A DNA stretch of 64,000 nucleotides from Duganella phyllosphaerae (GCF_001758785.1 NZ_LROM01000102.1:41142-105141), one strand, 5' to 3'; positions 31,600 through 42,212 are shown, counted from the first letter of the stretch. Translations and numbers: made by a program. The notes: a model not told the origin generated them from the sequence alone.

Positions 31600-32301
31600 T
31601 TATGCGTTTTCTTGCTTGATCTTGAATGGCCGTCCGCGCTTGGCGGGTAGCACCCGGCGCTTGACCTTGTTTTGCAAAACAGCCTTGAACTGGTCCGAGC
31701 CCAGCGGCCAGCCCTTGAGCAGGGCATTGCTGATGCGGGTGATATCGTCGCTCGAGATTACCAGTTCGAACAAGGCAACGTAGGCAGCCTCGCGCTCGAA
31801 CGGCGTGTTGCCCAGCTCCCAGAACTTCGGATGATCGATGATCAGCCCGTCCGGGCGGATGCCGGCGTGGTGACAATAGCTCGACCAGCGGTAGTCCTCG
31901 TGGCGCACCGCCAGGCCGCTCCGGACCGGGTTCGATTCGATGTACCGGCTGCACAACATGAAATAGGCATCGGCGTCGATCAACGAGGTCTTGTAGCGTC
32001 CGTTCCACAAGGTACCGCTGCGGCTGTATTTCTGGTTGAAGTACGGCACGTAGTAGCGGCCCACCCACTGCATCATCTGGCCCAGGCCATCTTCGTCGGT
32101 GGGCGTGACCAGCAAATGCAGGTGGTTGGGCATCAGCACATAGGCGTGGACCTGCACCTTGTAGGTCTTGGCGGCTGCGCGCAGCCAGCCGAGGAAGGCC
32201 TGGTAGTCGTCATCGTCGTGGAACACCGGTTGTTCGTTGTTGCCGGTCTGGATGACGTGGTGCGGCTGGTGGGGAACGATGAGGCGGGGCAGGCGGGCCA
32301 T
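31600..32301 (-). CDS. REP-associated tyrosine transposase (RAYT)
   Basis: A 233-residue Y1 transposase of the RAYT group. The single-domain HUH fold is shown by HAYVLMPNHLHLLVTP, with the two metal-binding His, and the catalytic Tyr is probably in CSRYIESNPVRSGL. The N-terminal IVPHQPHHVIQTGNN and WNGRYKTSLID are also typical. The start MARLPRL follows the family; an ATG 6 bases earlier (32307) is possible, while the first ATG of the frame (32343) lies within a REP doublet. RAYTs are single-copy, stable genes thought to disperse REP/REPIN sequences. The basic C-terminus (VKRRVLPAKRGRPFKIK) suits DNA binding. Confidence 0.92.
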   Translation of the reverse strand: MARLPRLIVPHQPHHVIQTGNNEQPVFHDDDDYQAFLGWLRAAAKTYKVQVHAYVLMPNHLHLLVTPTDEDGLGQMMQWVGRYYVPYFNQKYSRSGTLWNGRYKTSLIDADAYFMLCSRYIESNPVRSGLAVRHEDYRWSSYCHHAGIRPDGLIIDHPKFWELGNTPFEREAAYVALFELVISSDDITRISNALLKGWPLGSDQFKAVLQNKVKRRVLPAKRGRPFKIKQENA

Positions 32302-32337
32302 GATCATTGCGTAAAATTTGGCCGCGCGACGCCGCAT

Positions 32338-32423
32338 CGTCATTCCCGCGAAGGCGGGGATCTAATTCGCATGCGTGGCGTCGGCGCCCGAAAACTGGAT
32401 TCCCGCCTGGGCGGGAATGACGG
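32338..32423. repeat. REP doublet (REPIN-like), copy 5, next to the RAYT gene
   Basis: Left unit CGTCATTCCCGCG-AAG-GCGGGGATC and right unit CTGGATTCCCGCC-TGG-GCGGGAATGACGG. It starts about 30 bases upstream of the RAYT start codon, the usual position for a REP pair beside its own transposase. Confidence 0.88.
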
Positions 32424-32516
32424 AGCTAAAGCTGACGAAGCAAGATACCACTGTGGCCCTGTAAAATCGAGCGAATGGCCAAATCTGCTTCCGCCCTGCC
32501 TTTATTTATTTCAAAG

Positions 32517-33197
32517 TCAGGACAAATTGAAACTGGCGGAGAGGCTGTAACCCTCGCCGTAGGCGCTGCGCAGCGGCAGGTCCTGGCCCAGGCCGGTGCG
32601 GGCCTTCTTGCGCAGGCGGTACACCAGCATGTCCACCCGGCGCCCGGCGTCGGGATCGTCGCCGCCGATGCCGGCCACGATCACCTGGCGCGGCACGGGC
32701 CGGGTGTTAATCGTGAGCAGGTGCAGGAAGTTGCATTCCTTTTCGGTCAGCGTGATCGCCGTGCCTTGCAGTTCCAGTTGGCGGGCGCTCACTTTCAGGG
32801 TCCACTTGCTCGGTGTCGGTGCAGTTTCCTGCGGTCCCACGCGGCGGTCGAGCGCCTCGATGTGGGCGGCCAGCTCCGGGAACTTGATCGGCTTGGTCAG
32901 ATAATGGTCGGCGCCCAGGCGCAGGCCGAGGATGCGGTTGTCGAACGCCACGCGCCCGGTCAGGACCAGCAAACCGATCTGCGGATACAACTGGCGCATG
33001 CGCGGGATGACGTTAAAACCGTCTTCGTCGGGGAGGCCGAGATCGAGTACGACCACGCCCACGTTGCCGTGGCTCAGTGCGGTCCACATATCGCTGGCGT
33101 TATTGGTGATGTGCACCTCGTGTTGAAGTTCAGTCAGGAACTCCGCCATTTCCTCGGCGTAGTCCAGATTGTCTTCCACGATCAGTATTTGCGTCAT
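32517..33197 (-). CDS. OmpR-type response regulator
   Basis: A 226-residue two-component regulator. The receiver domain has the acidic pocket VEDN, the phosphoacceptor Asp52 in VVVLDLGLPDEDGF, Thr in VLTG and Lys in YLTKPI. The C-terminal winged-helix has LTEKECNFLHLL and a recognition helix region RRVDMLVYRLRKKA. It follows the histidine kinase by 86 bases on the same strand and is presumably its partner. Confidence 0.93.
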   Translation of the reverse strand: MTQILIVEDNLDYAEEMAEFLTELQHEVHITNNASDMWTALSHGNVGVVVLDLGLPDEDGFNVIPRMRQLYPQIGLLVLTGRVAFDNRILGLRLGADHYLTKPIKFPELAAHIEALDRRVGPQETAPTPSKWTLKVSARQLELQGTAITLTEKECNFLHLLTINTRPVPRQVIVAGIGGDDPDAGRRVDMLVYRLRKKARTGLGQDLPLRSAYGEGYSLSASFNLS

Positions 33198-33283
33198 TGA
33201 TGCGCCATTCGATGTTTTACGGACAAACTGCCCAGTGTAAACTTGCTATTCAGTAGAGCATCAGCGGGCCGCGAGCCCGTCAC

Positions 33284-34411
33284 CTACATCGGGGGATTAT
33301 CACTGTTGCTACCCACTCGCGCAAGGCTTTTCCCCGGCTTGGCCGTCACCGGCAGCCAAAAGCGAAATTCCGCGCCGCTTTCAGAAACATTTCTGACCGT
33401 AATGGTGCCGCCGTGGACATCGGCGATCGACCGCGCCATGTACAGCCCCAGGCCGGAACCGGCGACACCGGCGGCATTGCTGCCACGGGTGCCACGGCCG
33501 AAGATGGTCTCCAGTTCAGCTTCCAGCACGCCGGCGCCGTGGTCGCGCACCAGGAATTCGACGCCGCCTTCGACTGCCATCTTGCCGGTCAGTTCCAGCG
33601 GCGCGTCGGCCGGCGTGTATTTAATGGCATTGTCGAGCAGGATCTCCAGGCACAGGCGAATGCCGGCCGGGTCGCACCGCATCCACTGCGGCAGCGCTTC
33701 GATGTGCAAATCCACCCGGGCGCGGCGCGTACGCGCCACTTCGGCAGTCGCTTCGAGCAGGTTGGCCGGCGAAATCTCGTCCGGTTGGCGGGCGCGGCCG
33801 ATGCTGGCCATGCGCTCGGGCGACAGGTACTCGTCGAGCATGGCCAGCATGCGGTCCACCGCCGCCTGGATCTTGCGGTAGCGCTTGCGCGTGCCTTCGT
33901 CGTGGTGGGTGCCGGTCATTTCCAGGCGCTGGACGGCGCCGTCGATGGTGGACAGCGGCGTGCGGAACTCGTGCGACAGCATCGAGGCGAATTTTTTCTG
34001 CTGGTCGGCCAGCGCGCGCCGCTCGGTCAGATCACGCACCACGCCCAGTACCGAGACCGGCACGCCGTCGGCGTCCAGCATCAGCGTCGATTCGATTTCC
34101 ACCGGCACGGTATGGCCGTCGGCATGGGGAAGTTCGGTTTCGCGCACCAGGCGGCGGCGGCTGAGGTCGCCGGATTCGTAGCGGTCGAGCCGGGGCGCCA
34201 GTTCCTGCGCCAGGTCCCAGGCCAGGGCCCGGGCGGTGTCCAGCGTGTAGCCGAACTGGGTTTCGGCGGCATGGCTCAGCCATTCGAGTTCGCCGCTGGC
34301 GCAGTCGATCATCCAGCTCACTTCGCCACTGTGGTCGAGCAGCTGGCGGTAGCGCGCTGCCTCCTGCTGCGACTGGCGCAGCGCACTTTCCAACTCAGCC
34401 ACGGTCGCCAT
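33284..34411 (-). CDS. Soluble PAS-domain sensor histidine kinase
   Basis: A 375-residue kinase without membrane segments. An N-terminal coiled region leads into a PAS domain (about residues 15-130; SWMIDCASGELEWLSHAAE). The H box is LSHEFRTPLSTIDGA (His near residue 150), the N box LDNAIKYTP, and the G boxes are DHGAGV and GSGLGLYM. It probably senses a cytoplasmic signal. Six bases after the SNF2 stop codon, so co-transcription with the helicase is likely. Confidence 0.93.
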   Translation of the reverse strand: MATVAELESALRQSQQEAARYRQLLDHSGEVSWMIDCASGELEWLSHAAETQFGYTLDTARALAWDLAQELAPRLDRYESGDLSRRRLVRETELPHADGHTVPVEIESTLMLDADGVPVSVLGVVRDLTERRALADQQKKFASMLSHEFRTPLSTIDGAVQRLEMTGTHHDEGTRKRYRKIQAAVDRMLAMLDEYLSPERMASIGRARQPDEISPANLLEATAEVARTRRARVDLHIEALPQWMRCDPAGIRLCLEILLDNAIKYTPADAPLELTGKMAVEGGVEFLVRDHGAGVLEAELETIFGRGTRGSNAAGVAGSGLGLYMARSIADVHGGTITVRNVSESGAEFRFWLPVTAKPGKSLARVGSNSDNPPM

Positions 34412-34417
34412 GATCGA

Positions 34418-37400
34418 TTACTCGACCAGCGGGGCGAAGATTTGTTGCAGGTCTTCTTGCGTGAGTGCCATTTTTTGCGACTCCCCTTCTGCCAGGATCG
34501 ATTGCGCGAGATCCGATTTTTTCTGTTGCAGGATCTGGATCTTTTCTTCCAGCGTGCCCTTGGCGATCAGTTTATACACGAACACCGGCTTGTCCTGGCC
34601 GATGCGCCAGGCGCGGTCGGTGGCCTGGTTTTCCGCTGCCGGGTTCCACCATGGATCGTAGTGGATCACGGTGTCGGCCGCAGTCAGGTTCAGGCCCACG
34701 CCGCCCGCCTTCAGGCTGATCAGGAAAATCGGCACCGCGCCCTGCTGGAACGCCGCCACTTGCGCGCTGCGGTCCTTGGTGTCGCCGGTGAGCAGCGCGT
34801 ACGGAATGTCGCGCGCTTCGAGTTCCTGTTCGATCAGTTCCAGCATGCTGGTAAATTGCGAGAATACAAGGATCTTACGCTTTTCTTCCAGCAAGTCTTC
34901 AACCATTTGCATCAGGTCGATCAGCTTGGCCGAGCCGGCCGTCTGCTTTTTCGACGACAGCGACTTCACCAATCGTGGATCGCAGCACACCTGGCGCAGC
35001 TTGAGCAGCGCTTCGAGAATGACGATCTGGCTGCGCGCCACGCCCTTGCGGTCGATTTCATCGCGCACTTTCTGGTCCATGGCCAGGCGCACGGTTTCGT
35101 ACAGGTCGCGCTGGGCGCCGGTCAGTTCCACGCGGCGCACCATCTCGGTCTTCGGCGGCAGTTCCTTGGCCACGTTGTCCTTGGTCCGGCGCAGCAGGAA
35201 CGGCTTGATGCGGCGATTGAGCAGCGAGCGGCGCAGCGGATCGTCCTGGCGTTCGATCGGATGGCGGAACACGGTATTGAACCCCTTCTCGTCACCGAGC
35301 AGGCCCGGCAGCAGGAAGTGGAATTGCGACCACAATTCCCCCAGGTGGTTTTCCAGCGGCGTGCCCGACAGGCACAGGCGGTGACGCGCGCGCAGCAGGC
35401 CGGCGCTCTGGGCCGCCTTGCTGCGGGTGTTCTTGATGTAGTGCGATTCGTCCAGGATCACCAGGTGGAAATCGTGCTCGCGCAGTTTTTCCTCGTCGCG
35501 CGGCAACAGCGCATACGTGGTGAGCACCAGGTCGGCGCCGTCGATCTGGTCGAACTGCGCCATGCGGTCCTTGCCTTGCAACAGCAGCACTTTCAGGTCG
35601 GGAGCGAACCGCGCCGCCTCTTCCTGCCAGTTGCCCATCAGGCTGGTCGGGGCGATCACCAAGGCCGGTGCGGTCAGGCGCCCGGCTTCCTTTTCCACCA
35701 GGATGTGGGCCAGCGTTTGCACGGTTTTACCGAGGCCCATGTCATCGGCCAGGATGCCGCCGAAGTTGTATTCGCGCAGGAACTGCATCCACGACAAACC
35801 ATCGGTTTGATAGTCGCGCAGGGTGGCGCGCAGGCCGGCCGGGGTGGCGATGCGCTTGACGGCGCCGAACTGGTTCAAGCGTGAACCCATGTCACGCAGC
35901 TCTTCGCCGCCGGTCCATTGCATCTCGACGTTGCGGGACAGTTCGTCGAGGCGGGCGGCGTCGAGGGTGGCCATGCGCAGCGAGGTCTTGATCTTGTCGT
36001 TGAAATACAACTCGCCCAGGGTGCCCAGGATGGGCTTGATGCGCGCCCACGGCAGGGCCACCCGTGAGCCGTCCGGCAAGGTGGCCAGCATCTGGTCGTC
36101 GTCGCCGTGGTGGGCGATGGCCTTGGGGGTGAAATCGAGCGGCGCGCTGCGGATCAGTTGCACCAGCACCGGCAGCAGCGGCACCCGTTCCTGGTCCACC
36201 AGGATGCCGAGCTCGAGGTTGAACCAGGTGTTGCCGCCGTCAGCTTCGTCAGCCGTGACGTCGGCGTACCAGGCGCCGGCGTCGCGCAGGTCGTAGCGGT
36301 ACTTGGCGGTCTTTTCCAGTTTCCAGCCCGCTTCTTTCAATTCGGCCATGCCCTCGCGGGCAAAGCGGATCCAGGCGGCCTGGTTGGGCAGCAGCAAACC
36401 GCCCTTGAGGCTGCTGAGCGGCAGCGTGGTCGGGGCAGTAAATGTGCGCTCGGACAGCAGGGCCAAGGCAGAGGCTTCGGCCGCCACATCGCGCTCGATG
36501 ATTTCGGTAACGTCACCCTTCTGGCGCACCACGCGCTGCGACGGATCGAACGACACCCGTTCGCCGTCGTAGTCGAACGACAGCACGGCAAAGTCGTGCC
36601 AGCGCTGCAGCGAACCGTCAGCCAGCATGGCGGCGTCGAGCGTGAGCACCGGGCGTGGCTTGACGTCGTCGCGCAGGCGCTGCGGCAGCGGTTGCGGCAG
36701 CGGCATCAACTGCTGCAAGCCGTGGGCCAGCAGCAATTGCGAGACGCGCATCTTGTCGTGGTTGGTCAGCAGCGGCGCTTGCGCCACCAGCGCCTGCAGG
36801 TCGGCCAGCGGGATCGCGGCGCCGCCCTGGTTCAGTTGCAGCACGCCGCACGACAGGTTGTCGATATACCACGGTGGATCGGTGGGCAACATGTAGTCGA
36901 CCTGGTCGGCGCCGGCTTGCCCCGCATGGCGCGCGCCCGGCGCTGGCTGCACGGCCCAGCCCAGGCGTAATCCTTTGCCCTCTTCGCGCCAGGCCAGGTT
37001 GGCTTCGCGCAGCACGCCGCCCTTCAGTGGATAGACCAGGCCGTTACCGACGTCGGCCCAGGAGTTGGCCCACAACAGTTTGTCTTGCTCGGCCAGCATT
37101 TGCAGCAGCGCCGCGCCGATCTTGCCGCGTGGTTCGGTGGCCGAACCGGTCTGCGAATTTTGCCCGCTGCGCATCGCCACGAAAAAGCGCACCAGGTCCT
37201 CGTCGCCCGCGACCAGGAAGTTGGGCGGCGCCGACAGCAGCGAGAAAATTTCACTGACCGGCGTGGCGGCCGCGACGTCGCCATTGGACCGCAACCGCGC
37301 CTTGTACAGGCACAGCGCCACGTGACGGCCACCGCTGGTGGGCGCGAGCACGTAGATCAGGCGGTACTGGGTTTGCTTGGGGTCGGCGTCAACCGGCGGC

Positions 37401-37570
37401 GGCGTGAGCTTGGCCTTGGGATGCGCTGCGGCGTCCACCCGCTGCAGCCACGTGGCGACAGCATACGAGAGTTGATTCGCAGGGGGCGTCAGGCGCGGGG
37501 GTGCAGCCGGTGCCGATGGGGCAGCTTTTACTTCGGAAGCGTCGTCGCGGGTAAAATCCATGGGTCGCAT
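34418..37570 (-). CDS. SNF2-family helicase, full length
   Basis: A 1050-residue DNA-dependent ATPase. The first 560 residues or so carry no motif I can name; the helicase core follows with [11 protein letters not shown] (Walker A), [11 protein letters not shown] (DESH box), [20 protein letters not shown], then the second lobe [28 protein letters not shown] and [23 protein letters not shown]. Likely roles are RNA polymerase recycling (RapA-like) or DNA repair, but the N-terminus does not decide. An in-frame ATG at 37561 (MDFTRDD) is an alternative start; neither ATG has a clear ribosome site. Confidence 0.93.
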   Translation of the reverse strand: MRPMDFTRDDASEVKAAPSAPAAPPRLTPPANQLSYAVATWLQRVDAAAHPKAKLTPPPVDADPKQTQYRLIYVLAPTSGGRHVALCLYKARLRSNGDVAAATPVSEIFSLLSAPPNFLVAGDEDLVRFFVAMRSGQNSQTGSATEPRGKIGAALLQMLAEQDKLLWANSWADVGNGLVYPLKGGVLREANLAWREEGKGLRLGWAVQPAPGARHAGQAGADQVDYMLPTDPPWYIDNLSCGVLQLNQGGAAIPLADLQALVAQAPLLTNHDKMRVSQLLLAHGLQQLMPLPQPLPQRLRDDVKPRPVLTLDAAMLADGSLQRWHDFAVLSFDYDGERVSFDPSQRVVRQKGDVTEIIERDVAAEASALALLSERTFTAPTTLPLSSLKGGLLLPNQAAWIRFAREGMAELKEAGWKLEKTAKYRYDLRDAGAWYADVTADEADGGNTWFNLELGILVDQERVPLLPVLVQLIRSAPLDFTPKAIAHHGDDDQMLATLPDGSRVALPWARIKPILGTLGELYFNDKIKTSLRMATLDAARLDELSRNVEMQWTGGEELRDMGSRLNQFGAVKRIATPAGLRATLRDYQTDGLSWMQFLREYNFGGILADDMGLGKTVQTLAHILVEKEAGRLTAPALVIAPTSLMGNWQEEAARFAPDLKVLLLQGKDRMAQFDQIDGADLVLTTYALLPRDEEKLREHDFHLVILDESHYIKNTRSKAAQSAGLLRARHRLCLSGTPLENHLGELWSQFHFLLPGLLGDEKGFNTVFRHPIERQDDPLRRSLLNRRIKPFLLRRTKDNVAKELPPKTEMVRRVELTGAQRDLYETVRLAMDQKVRDEIDRKGVARSQIVILEALLKLRQVCCDPRLVKSLSSKKQTAGSAKLIDLMQMVEDLLEEKRKILVFSQFTSMLELIEQELEARDIPYALLTGDTKDRSAQVAAFQQGAVPIFLISLKAGGVGLNLTAADTVIHYDPWWNPAAENQATDRAWRIGQDKPVFVYKLIAKGTLEEKIQILQQKKSDLAQSILAEGESQKMALTQEDLQQIFAPLVE

Positions 37571-37787
37571 TGTTGTTCAAAGATGGTTCAAAATCGGCAA
37601 CAGGCGATATTATCCGCCATACACGCGTTCGTGTTTGCGGATTCTATCGAAAAGCCGCCATTCAATCGGTGTTTCCGCACGCATTCGGCACACATCCGCG
37701 CGCACACAGTCCGTTTCCGCTGTCAAGACTGGCAGATTCGCCAAGATTGCGTATGATTCCGGGCTTGACTGCTTAGGATCCCCTCTC

Positions 37788-40136
37788 ATGTTGCCTTCCA
37801 TCGAACAACGCCTCGCCCTCGAACTTGCTGCCAAACCGGCCCAGGTTGCCGCCGCCATCGCCCTGCTCGACGAAGGCGCCACCGTGCCGTTCATCGCGCG
37901 TTATCGCAAGGAAGCAACGGGCGGCCTCGACGACATCCAGCTGCGCCTGCTGGAAGAACGCCTGCGCTACCTGCGCGAGCTGGAAGACCGGCGCGCCGCT
38001 ATCGTGGCATCTATTACCGAACAGAACAAGATGACGCCGGTCTTGCTAGATGCAGTCATGCACGCCGAAGACAAGACCCGCCTCGAAGATTTGTATCTTC
38101 CGTACAAACAAAAACGCCGCACCAAGGCCCAGATCGCCATCGAAGCGGGCCTGGCGCCGCTGGCCGACGGCCTGCTGGGCAACCCGGACCTGAACCCGGA
38201 AACCGAGGCCGCCAACTACCTGCGCGAGGCCTTTACATCCACCGACGGCAACAACCCGGGCGTGGCAGACACCAAGGCAGCGCTCGATGGCGCGCGCCAG
38301 ATCCTGATGGAACGCTTTGCCGAAGATGCAACCTTGCTACAATCGCTGCGCGAATACGTACAGGAGCATGGCATTGTCCAGTCGAAAGTCATTGAAGGAA
38401 AACAAGAAGAAGGCGAAAAGTTCGCCGATTATTTTGATTATTCCGAACCCCTGGCCAACGTTCCTTCGCACCGCGCGCTGGCGCTGATGCGCGGCCGCCG
38501 CGAGGGCATCCTCGATGTCGCCCTGCGCCTCGACAGCGAGCCGGAAAAACCGAAATGGGACGCGCCGCACAATCCGTGCGAGAGCCGCATCGCCGCCCGC
38601 TTCGGCATCAGGCAGCAGGGTCGCCCGGCTGACAAGTGGCTGGCCGACACCGCGCGCTGGACCTGGCGCGTGAAGAGCTTCATGCACCTTGATACCGAAT
38701 TGATGGGCGCGCTGCGCGAAAAATCCGAGCTCGACGCCATCAATGTTTTCGCTACCAACCTGAAAGCCTTGTTGCTGGCAGCCCCCGCCGGTCAGCACGC
38801 CACCATGGGCCTGGACCCGGGCCTGCGCACCGGCGTCAAGGTGGCAGTGGTCGATGCCACCGGCAAAGTGGTCGATACGGCCGTGATCTATCCGCACCAG
38901 CCCAGGAACGACTGGGACGGTTCGCTGCACACGCTGGGCAAGCTGGCCGCCAAGCACAATGTCTCCTTGATTTCGATCGGCAACGGCACCGCCTCGCGCG
39001 AGACCGATAAATTGGCACAGGATTTGATCAAGCGCTTCCCAGAGCAAAAGATGAGCAAGATCGTCGTCTCGGAAGCGGGCGCGTCGGTGTACTCGGCCTC
39101 CGAGTTCGCGTCGCGCGAGTTGCCGGATATGGATGTATCGCTGCGCGGCGCGGTATCGATTGCCCGCCGCCTGCAGGATCCGCTGGCTGAACTGGTCAAG
39201 ATCGATCCGAAATCGATCGGCGTGGGCCAGTACCAGCACGATGTGTCGCAAACCCAGCTGGCGCGCACGCTCGACGCCGTGGTCGAGGATTGCGTCAATG
39301 CCGTGGGCGTGGACGTGAATACGGCATCGGCGCCGCTGCTGGCGCGGGTGTCGGGCCTGTCGGCGTCGGTGGCGCAGGCCATCGTCACCTATCGCGATGC
39401 GAACGGCGCGTTTACGTCGCGCAGCGGGCTGAAATCGGTACCGCGCCTGGGTGATAAAACGTTCGAGCTGGCGGCGGGCTTTTTGCGCGTGACCGGCGGC
39501 GACAATCCGCTCGACGCCTCGGCCGTGCACCCGGAATCGTATCCGCTGGTGGAAAAAATCCTGGCTGATATCAAGAAGGATATCAAGGGCGTGATCGGCG
39601 AAGCTGCTCTCATCAAATCACTGAATCCGGCCAAGTACGCGGACGACAAGTTCGGCGTGCCGACCATCACCGACATTTTAAAAGAGCTGGAAAAGCCGGG
39701 CCGCGATCCACGGCCGGAATTTACCACCGCCACCTTCAAGGAAGGCGTGGAAGAAATCCGCGACCTGCGCCCGGACATGATCCTCGAGGGCGTGGTGACC
39801 AACGTCGCCGCCTTCGGCGCCTTTGTCGACATCGGCGTGCACCAGGACGGCCTGGTGCATATCTCGGCGCTGTCGAACACCTTCGTGAAAGATCCGCACA
39901 CGGTGGTCAAGGCCGGCCAGGTGGTGAAAGTGAAAGTGCTGGAAGTGGACGAAAAGCGCAAGCGCATCGCCCTGACCATGCGCCTGACCGACAGCGCCCC
40001 GCAGCCAGGTGCCCAGCCACAACAGCGCGCCGACCGCAACGACCGCAAGAGCATGGGCCAGCACCAGAAGCAAAGCGCCCGCGAACAACCGGCCGGCGGC
40101 AGCATGGCTGCTGCGTTTGCCAAGCTGCGGGGTTGA
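37788..40136 (+). CDS. tex: Transcription accessory protein Tex
   Basis: A 782-residue RNA-binding protein conserved in bacteria. Helical Tex N-terminal domain ([20 protein letters not shown]...[20 protein letters not shown]), YqgF-like RNase H fold ([17 protein letters not shown]), HhH motifs ([22 protein letters not shown]) and a C-terminal S1 domain ([29 protein letters not shown]) are in canonical order. The start [10 protein letters not shown] was preferred to a frame beginning in the intergenic region. The tail is Gln/Arg-rich. Transcribed away from the SNF2 gene. Confidence 0.97.
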   Translation: MLPSIEQRLALELAAKPAQVAAAIALLDEGATVPFIARYRKEATGGLDDIQLRLLEERLRYLRELEDRRAAIVASITEQNKMTPVLLDAVMHAEDKTRLEDLYLPYKQKRRTKAQIAIEAGLAPLADGLLGNPDLNPETEAANYLREAFTSTDGNNPGVADTKAALDGARQILMERFAEDATLLQSLREYVQEHGIVQSKVIEGKQEEGEKFADYFDYSEPLANVPSHRALALMRGRREGILDVALRLDSEPEKPKWDAPHNPCESRIAARFGIRQQGRPADKWLADTARWTWRVKSFMHLDTELMGALREKSELDAINVFATNLKALLLAAPAGQHATMGLDPGLRTGVKVAVVDATGKVVDTAVIYPHQPRNDWDGSLHTLGKLAAKHNVSLISIGNGTASRETDKLAQDLIKRFPEQKMSKIVVSEAGASVYSASEFASRELPDMDVSLRGAVSIARRLQDPLAELVKIDPKSIGVGQYQHDVSQTQLARTLDAVVEDCVNAVGVDVNTASAPLLARVSGLSASVAQAIVTYRDANGAFTSRSGLKSVPRLGDKTFELAAGFLRVTGGDNPLDASAVHPESYPLVEKILADIKKDIKGVIGEAALIKSLNPAKYADDKFGVPTITDILKELEKPGRDPRPEFTTATFKEGVEEIRDLRPDMILEGVVTNVAAFGAFVDIGVHQDGLVHISALSNTFVKDPHTVVKAGQVVKVKVLEVDEKRKRIALTMRLTDSAPQPGAQPQQRADRNDRKSMGQHQKQSAREQPAGGSMAAAFAKLRG

Positions 40137-40137
40137 G

Positions 40138-40221
40138 CTTCGGGGTCAGTGCCGACATTCGGACACGGCCTCGGCCGCTAAATGCTGAGCACGTGTCCAA
40201 TTGTCGGCACTGACCCCGAAG
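40138..40221. repeat. Long inverted repeat after tex
   Basis: Two 30-base arms, 40138-40167 and 40192-40221, complementary except at two positions, around a 24-base spacer. The arms carry GGGGTCAGTGCCGACA. It begins two bases after the tex stop codon and could act as a bidirectional terminator-like hairpin, or be a dispersed palindromic element. Confidence 0.8.
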
Positions 40222-40289
40222 TGGCAGTACGCGTGCGGCGCATTTCTTATAAAATGTCGCCATCTATTTACTTCATTACCGAGGCAGCT

Positions 40290-40601
40290 ATGAGCGACGT
40301 ACAAACCTGGATCAAAGAGACCGTGAGCAACACCCCGGTGGTGCTGTTCATGAAGGGCACCGCCCAGTTCCCGCAGTGCGGCTTTTCCGGCCGTGCCATC
40401 CAGATCCTGAAATCTTGCGGCGTTGAAAACATTGCCACCGTCAATGTGCTGGAAGATCCGGAAGTTCGCCAGGGTATCAAGGACTACTCGAACTGGCCAA
40501 CCATTCCCCAGCTCTACGTCAAGGGCGAATTCATCGGCGGTTCGGACATCATGAACGAAATGTTCGAGTCGGGCGAACTGAAAGCCCTGTTGAATGGCTG
40601 A
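40290..40601 (+). CDS. grxD: Monothiol glutaredoxin GrxD
   Basis: A 103-residue glutaredoxin with the monothiol active site CGFS ([15 protein letters not shown]) and the glutathione-binding [19 protein letters not shown]. Such proteins carry and deliver 2Fe-2S clusters, often with BolA/IbaG proteins (one is at 17876). The start [10 protein letters not shown] was chosen over a longer upstream frame. Overlaps ubiX by eight bases, indicating an operon. Confidence 0.97.
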   Translation: MSDVQTWIKETVSNTPVVLFMKGTAQFPQCGFSGRAIQILKSCGVENIATVNVLEDPEVRQGIKDYSNWPTIPQLYVKGEFIGGSDIMNEMFESGELKALLNG

Positions 40602-41184
40602 TCGCCCGCTGCGGCTGATCGTTGCCATCACCGGCGCCACCGGCGCCATCTATGGCGTGCGACTGCTGCAGCATTTGCAACACACCGCCGGCGTCGAGAC
40701 CCATGTACTGGTCTCGGATGCCGCCGTGCTGACCTTGCACCAGGAAACCGGCTTGCAGCGGCGCGACGTGGAGGCGTTTGCCCACGTGGTGCACAAGGTG
40801 CGCGATATCGGCGCCTCGATTGCCAGCGGTTCGTTCCAGTCGGATGGGATGGTAGTGGCGCCGTGCTCGATGAAGACGCTGGCGTCGGTGGCGCACGGCC
40901 TGTCGGACAATTTGATTACGCGCGCGGCCGACGTGGTGCTCAAGGAACGCCGGCGCCTGGTGCTGATGGTGCGCGAAACGCCGTTCAACCTGGCGCACCT
41001 GCGCAATATGACGGCGGTGACGGAAATGGGCGGGATTATCTACCCGCCCCTGCCCGGCTTTTATCACAAGCCGCAATCGATCGAAGAGATGGTGGACCAC
41101 ACCGTGGGCCGGGTAATCGACTTGTTCGGCATCGACCACGCACTGACGCCGCGCTGGCATGGCATGAAGCCGTCCGGCCAATAA
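40594..41184 (+). CDS. ubiX: Flavin prenyltransferase UbiX
   Basis: A 196-residue flavoprotein that prenylates FMN to make the cofactor of UbiD decarboxylase (ubiquinone synthesis). The N-terminal [18 protein letters not shown], the [26 protein letters not shown] central motif and [20 protein letters not shown] are diagnostic. Length is normal. Translationally coupled to grxD. Confidence 0.97.
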   Translation: MADRPLRLIVAITGATGAIYGVRLLQHLQHTAGVETHVLVSDAAVLTLHQETGLQRRDVEAFAHVVHKVRDIGASIASGSFQSDGMVVAPCSMKTLASVAHGLSDNLITRAADVVLKERRRLVLMVRETPFNLAHLRNMTAVTEMGGIIYPPLPGFYHKPQSIEEMVDHTVGRVIDLFGIDHALTPRWHGMKPSGQ

Positions 41185-41243
41185 ACACCACTGCAACATT
41201 GCCACGCTGCCAGGCCAACCTGGCCGGCAGCGCCACCGACGTC

Positions 41244-41429
41244 CTAGCGCGTGCCGAAATGCAGGCCGTCTTCCGCTTTTTTCAGTTCCCTGGCTTCTTC
41301 CACCATGCGCCGGTCGGCGATGCGCTTGCGCATGACCTCGGCATGCTTGGCGGCCGTCATGGGCGGGGCGGTCATCAATTCCTTCAGCTGCGCGACATTG
41401 CTGTAGTTACTTTTCATATGGCTGCTCAA
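41244..41429 (-). CDS. Small hypothetical protein
   Basis: A 61-residue highly charged protein (AKHAEVMRKRIADRRMVEEARELKKAEDG) predicted to be mostly helical and possibly coiled coil. No named family recognised. The second ATG (MKSNYSN) may be the true start. It is flanked by ubiX on the other strand and a regulator gene; the 285 bases beyond it (41430-41715) hold no other gene, only short inverted repeats around TGACAAC. Confidence 0.5.
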   Translation of the reverse strand: MSSHMKSNYSNVAQLKELMTAPPMTAAKHAEVMRKRIADRRMVEEARELKKAEDGLHFGTR

Positions 41430-41715
41430 AGGCTGGACTCCAAGTAATCACTACGACTGCAACCGCAAGTCTGTGACAACAACTGTCGATGACAACTTGC
41501 CGTTGCAAGTCAGCGGTGCTGACGCCTTATTGTGCCTGAAATCCAATTCTGGACCATGACAATTCGCAAACGTACTTCAAATAAAAAAGTAGCGTTGACG
41601 TGCATCAATCCCGCCACCCTGATTCCGAACAAAAAGCGGAAAAGTCATGAAACAAGGTTCACACGGCAACAGTAAAAATGGCCCTTTCCGCCACTGCAAA
41701 AACCGCGCAACTTTA

Positions 41716-42123
41716 TTACTTTTGGTAGTTAACCCGCACCAGCATGCGAATAAATTCGCGGGCAATTTGCTTGTGATGTTCGTCCAGGCGCTGTAAATCG
41801 GCAATTAACTTGACGTCAGCCGACTCGAAGCGCGAGACACCGTTGGCGCCGTCGCCTTCCGGGGTACCGTGTTCGGCGCCGCCAAAGCGCAACCACTCCG
41901 CAGGCACGCCCAGCCATTGGGCGATCATGCGCAGCTTCTCCTGGGTCGGTATCGCCTCGCCCACGAGCCACTTGCGGGCTGCGTGGACGGTAATCGGTCG
42001 CCCGTCAAAGCGGATATTGAACTCGCGCGCCAGCCGGGTGGGGCTGTCTGGGGAGTAGTGGGCATTCTTCAGCGCTTGCTGAAGGCGCTGGCTAAAGCTT
42101 TCGCGTTCATTTGAGGAATTCAT
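41716..42123 (-). CDS. Helix-turn-helix transcriptional regulator
   Basis: A 135-residue protein with an N-terminal HTH of the phage-repressor type (RLAREFNIRF...ITVHAARKWLVGEAIPTQEKLRMIAQWLGVPAEWLRFGG) and a helical C-terminus (VKLIADLQRLDEHHKQIAREFIRMLVRV) that could dimerise. Similar small regulators are common in Oxalobacteraceae; target unknown. Divergent from liuR across 267 bases. Confidence 0.8.
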   Translation of the reverse strand: MNSSNERESFSQRLQQALKNAHYSPDSPTRLAREFNIRFDGRPITVHAARKWLVGEAIPTQEKLRMIAQWLGVPAEWLRFGGAEHGTPEGDGANGVSRFESADVKLIADLQRLDEHHKQIAREFIRMLVRVNYQK

Positions 42124-42202
42124 CGTTGCACTATTTCATGTTGCGTCATGAAAGTCAGTCTCTTGAAGCAGAGCTTGATTTGTGACGCTGTGTGGTTCTA
42201 AA

Positions 42203-42212
42203 GTTAACGTTA
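42203..42212. promoter_or_regulatory. Weak LiuR-like half motif
   Basis: GTTAACGTTA, the reverse complement of the TAACGTTAAC at 42351-42360. It lies in the regulator/liuR divergent gap and could be a secondary binding site, or chance. Confidence 0.3.

Noticed and set aside
31431..31727. 98-codon minus-strand frame crossing the RAYT terminator
   Set aside because: It reads out of frame through the 3' end of the transposase gene and across a terminator.
33413..35884. 823-codon plus-strand frame opposite the histidine kinase and SNF2 genes
   Set aside because: Crosses two clear minus-strand genes and shows no recognisable domain; typical GC-rich shadow.
38337..39530. Minus-strand frame opposite tex
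   Set aside because: Tex is full length with all domains; the antisense frame has no ribosome site or motif.
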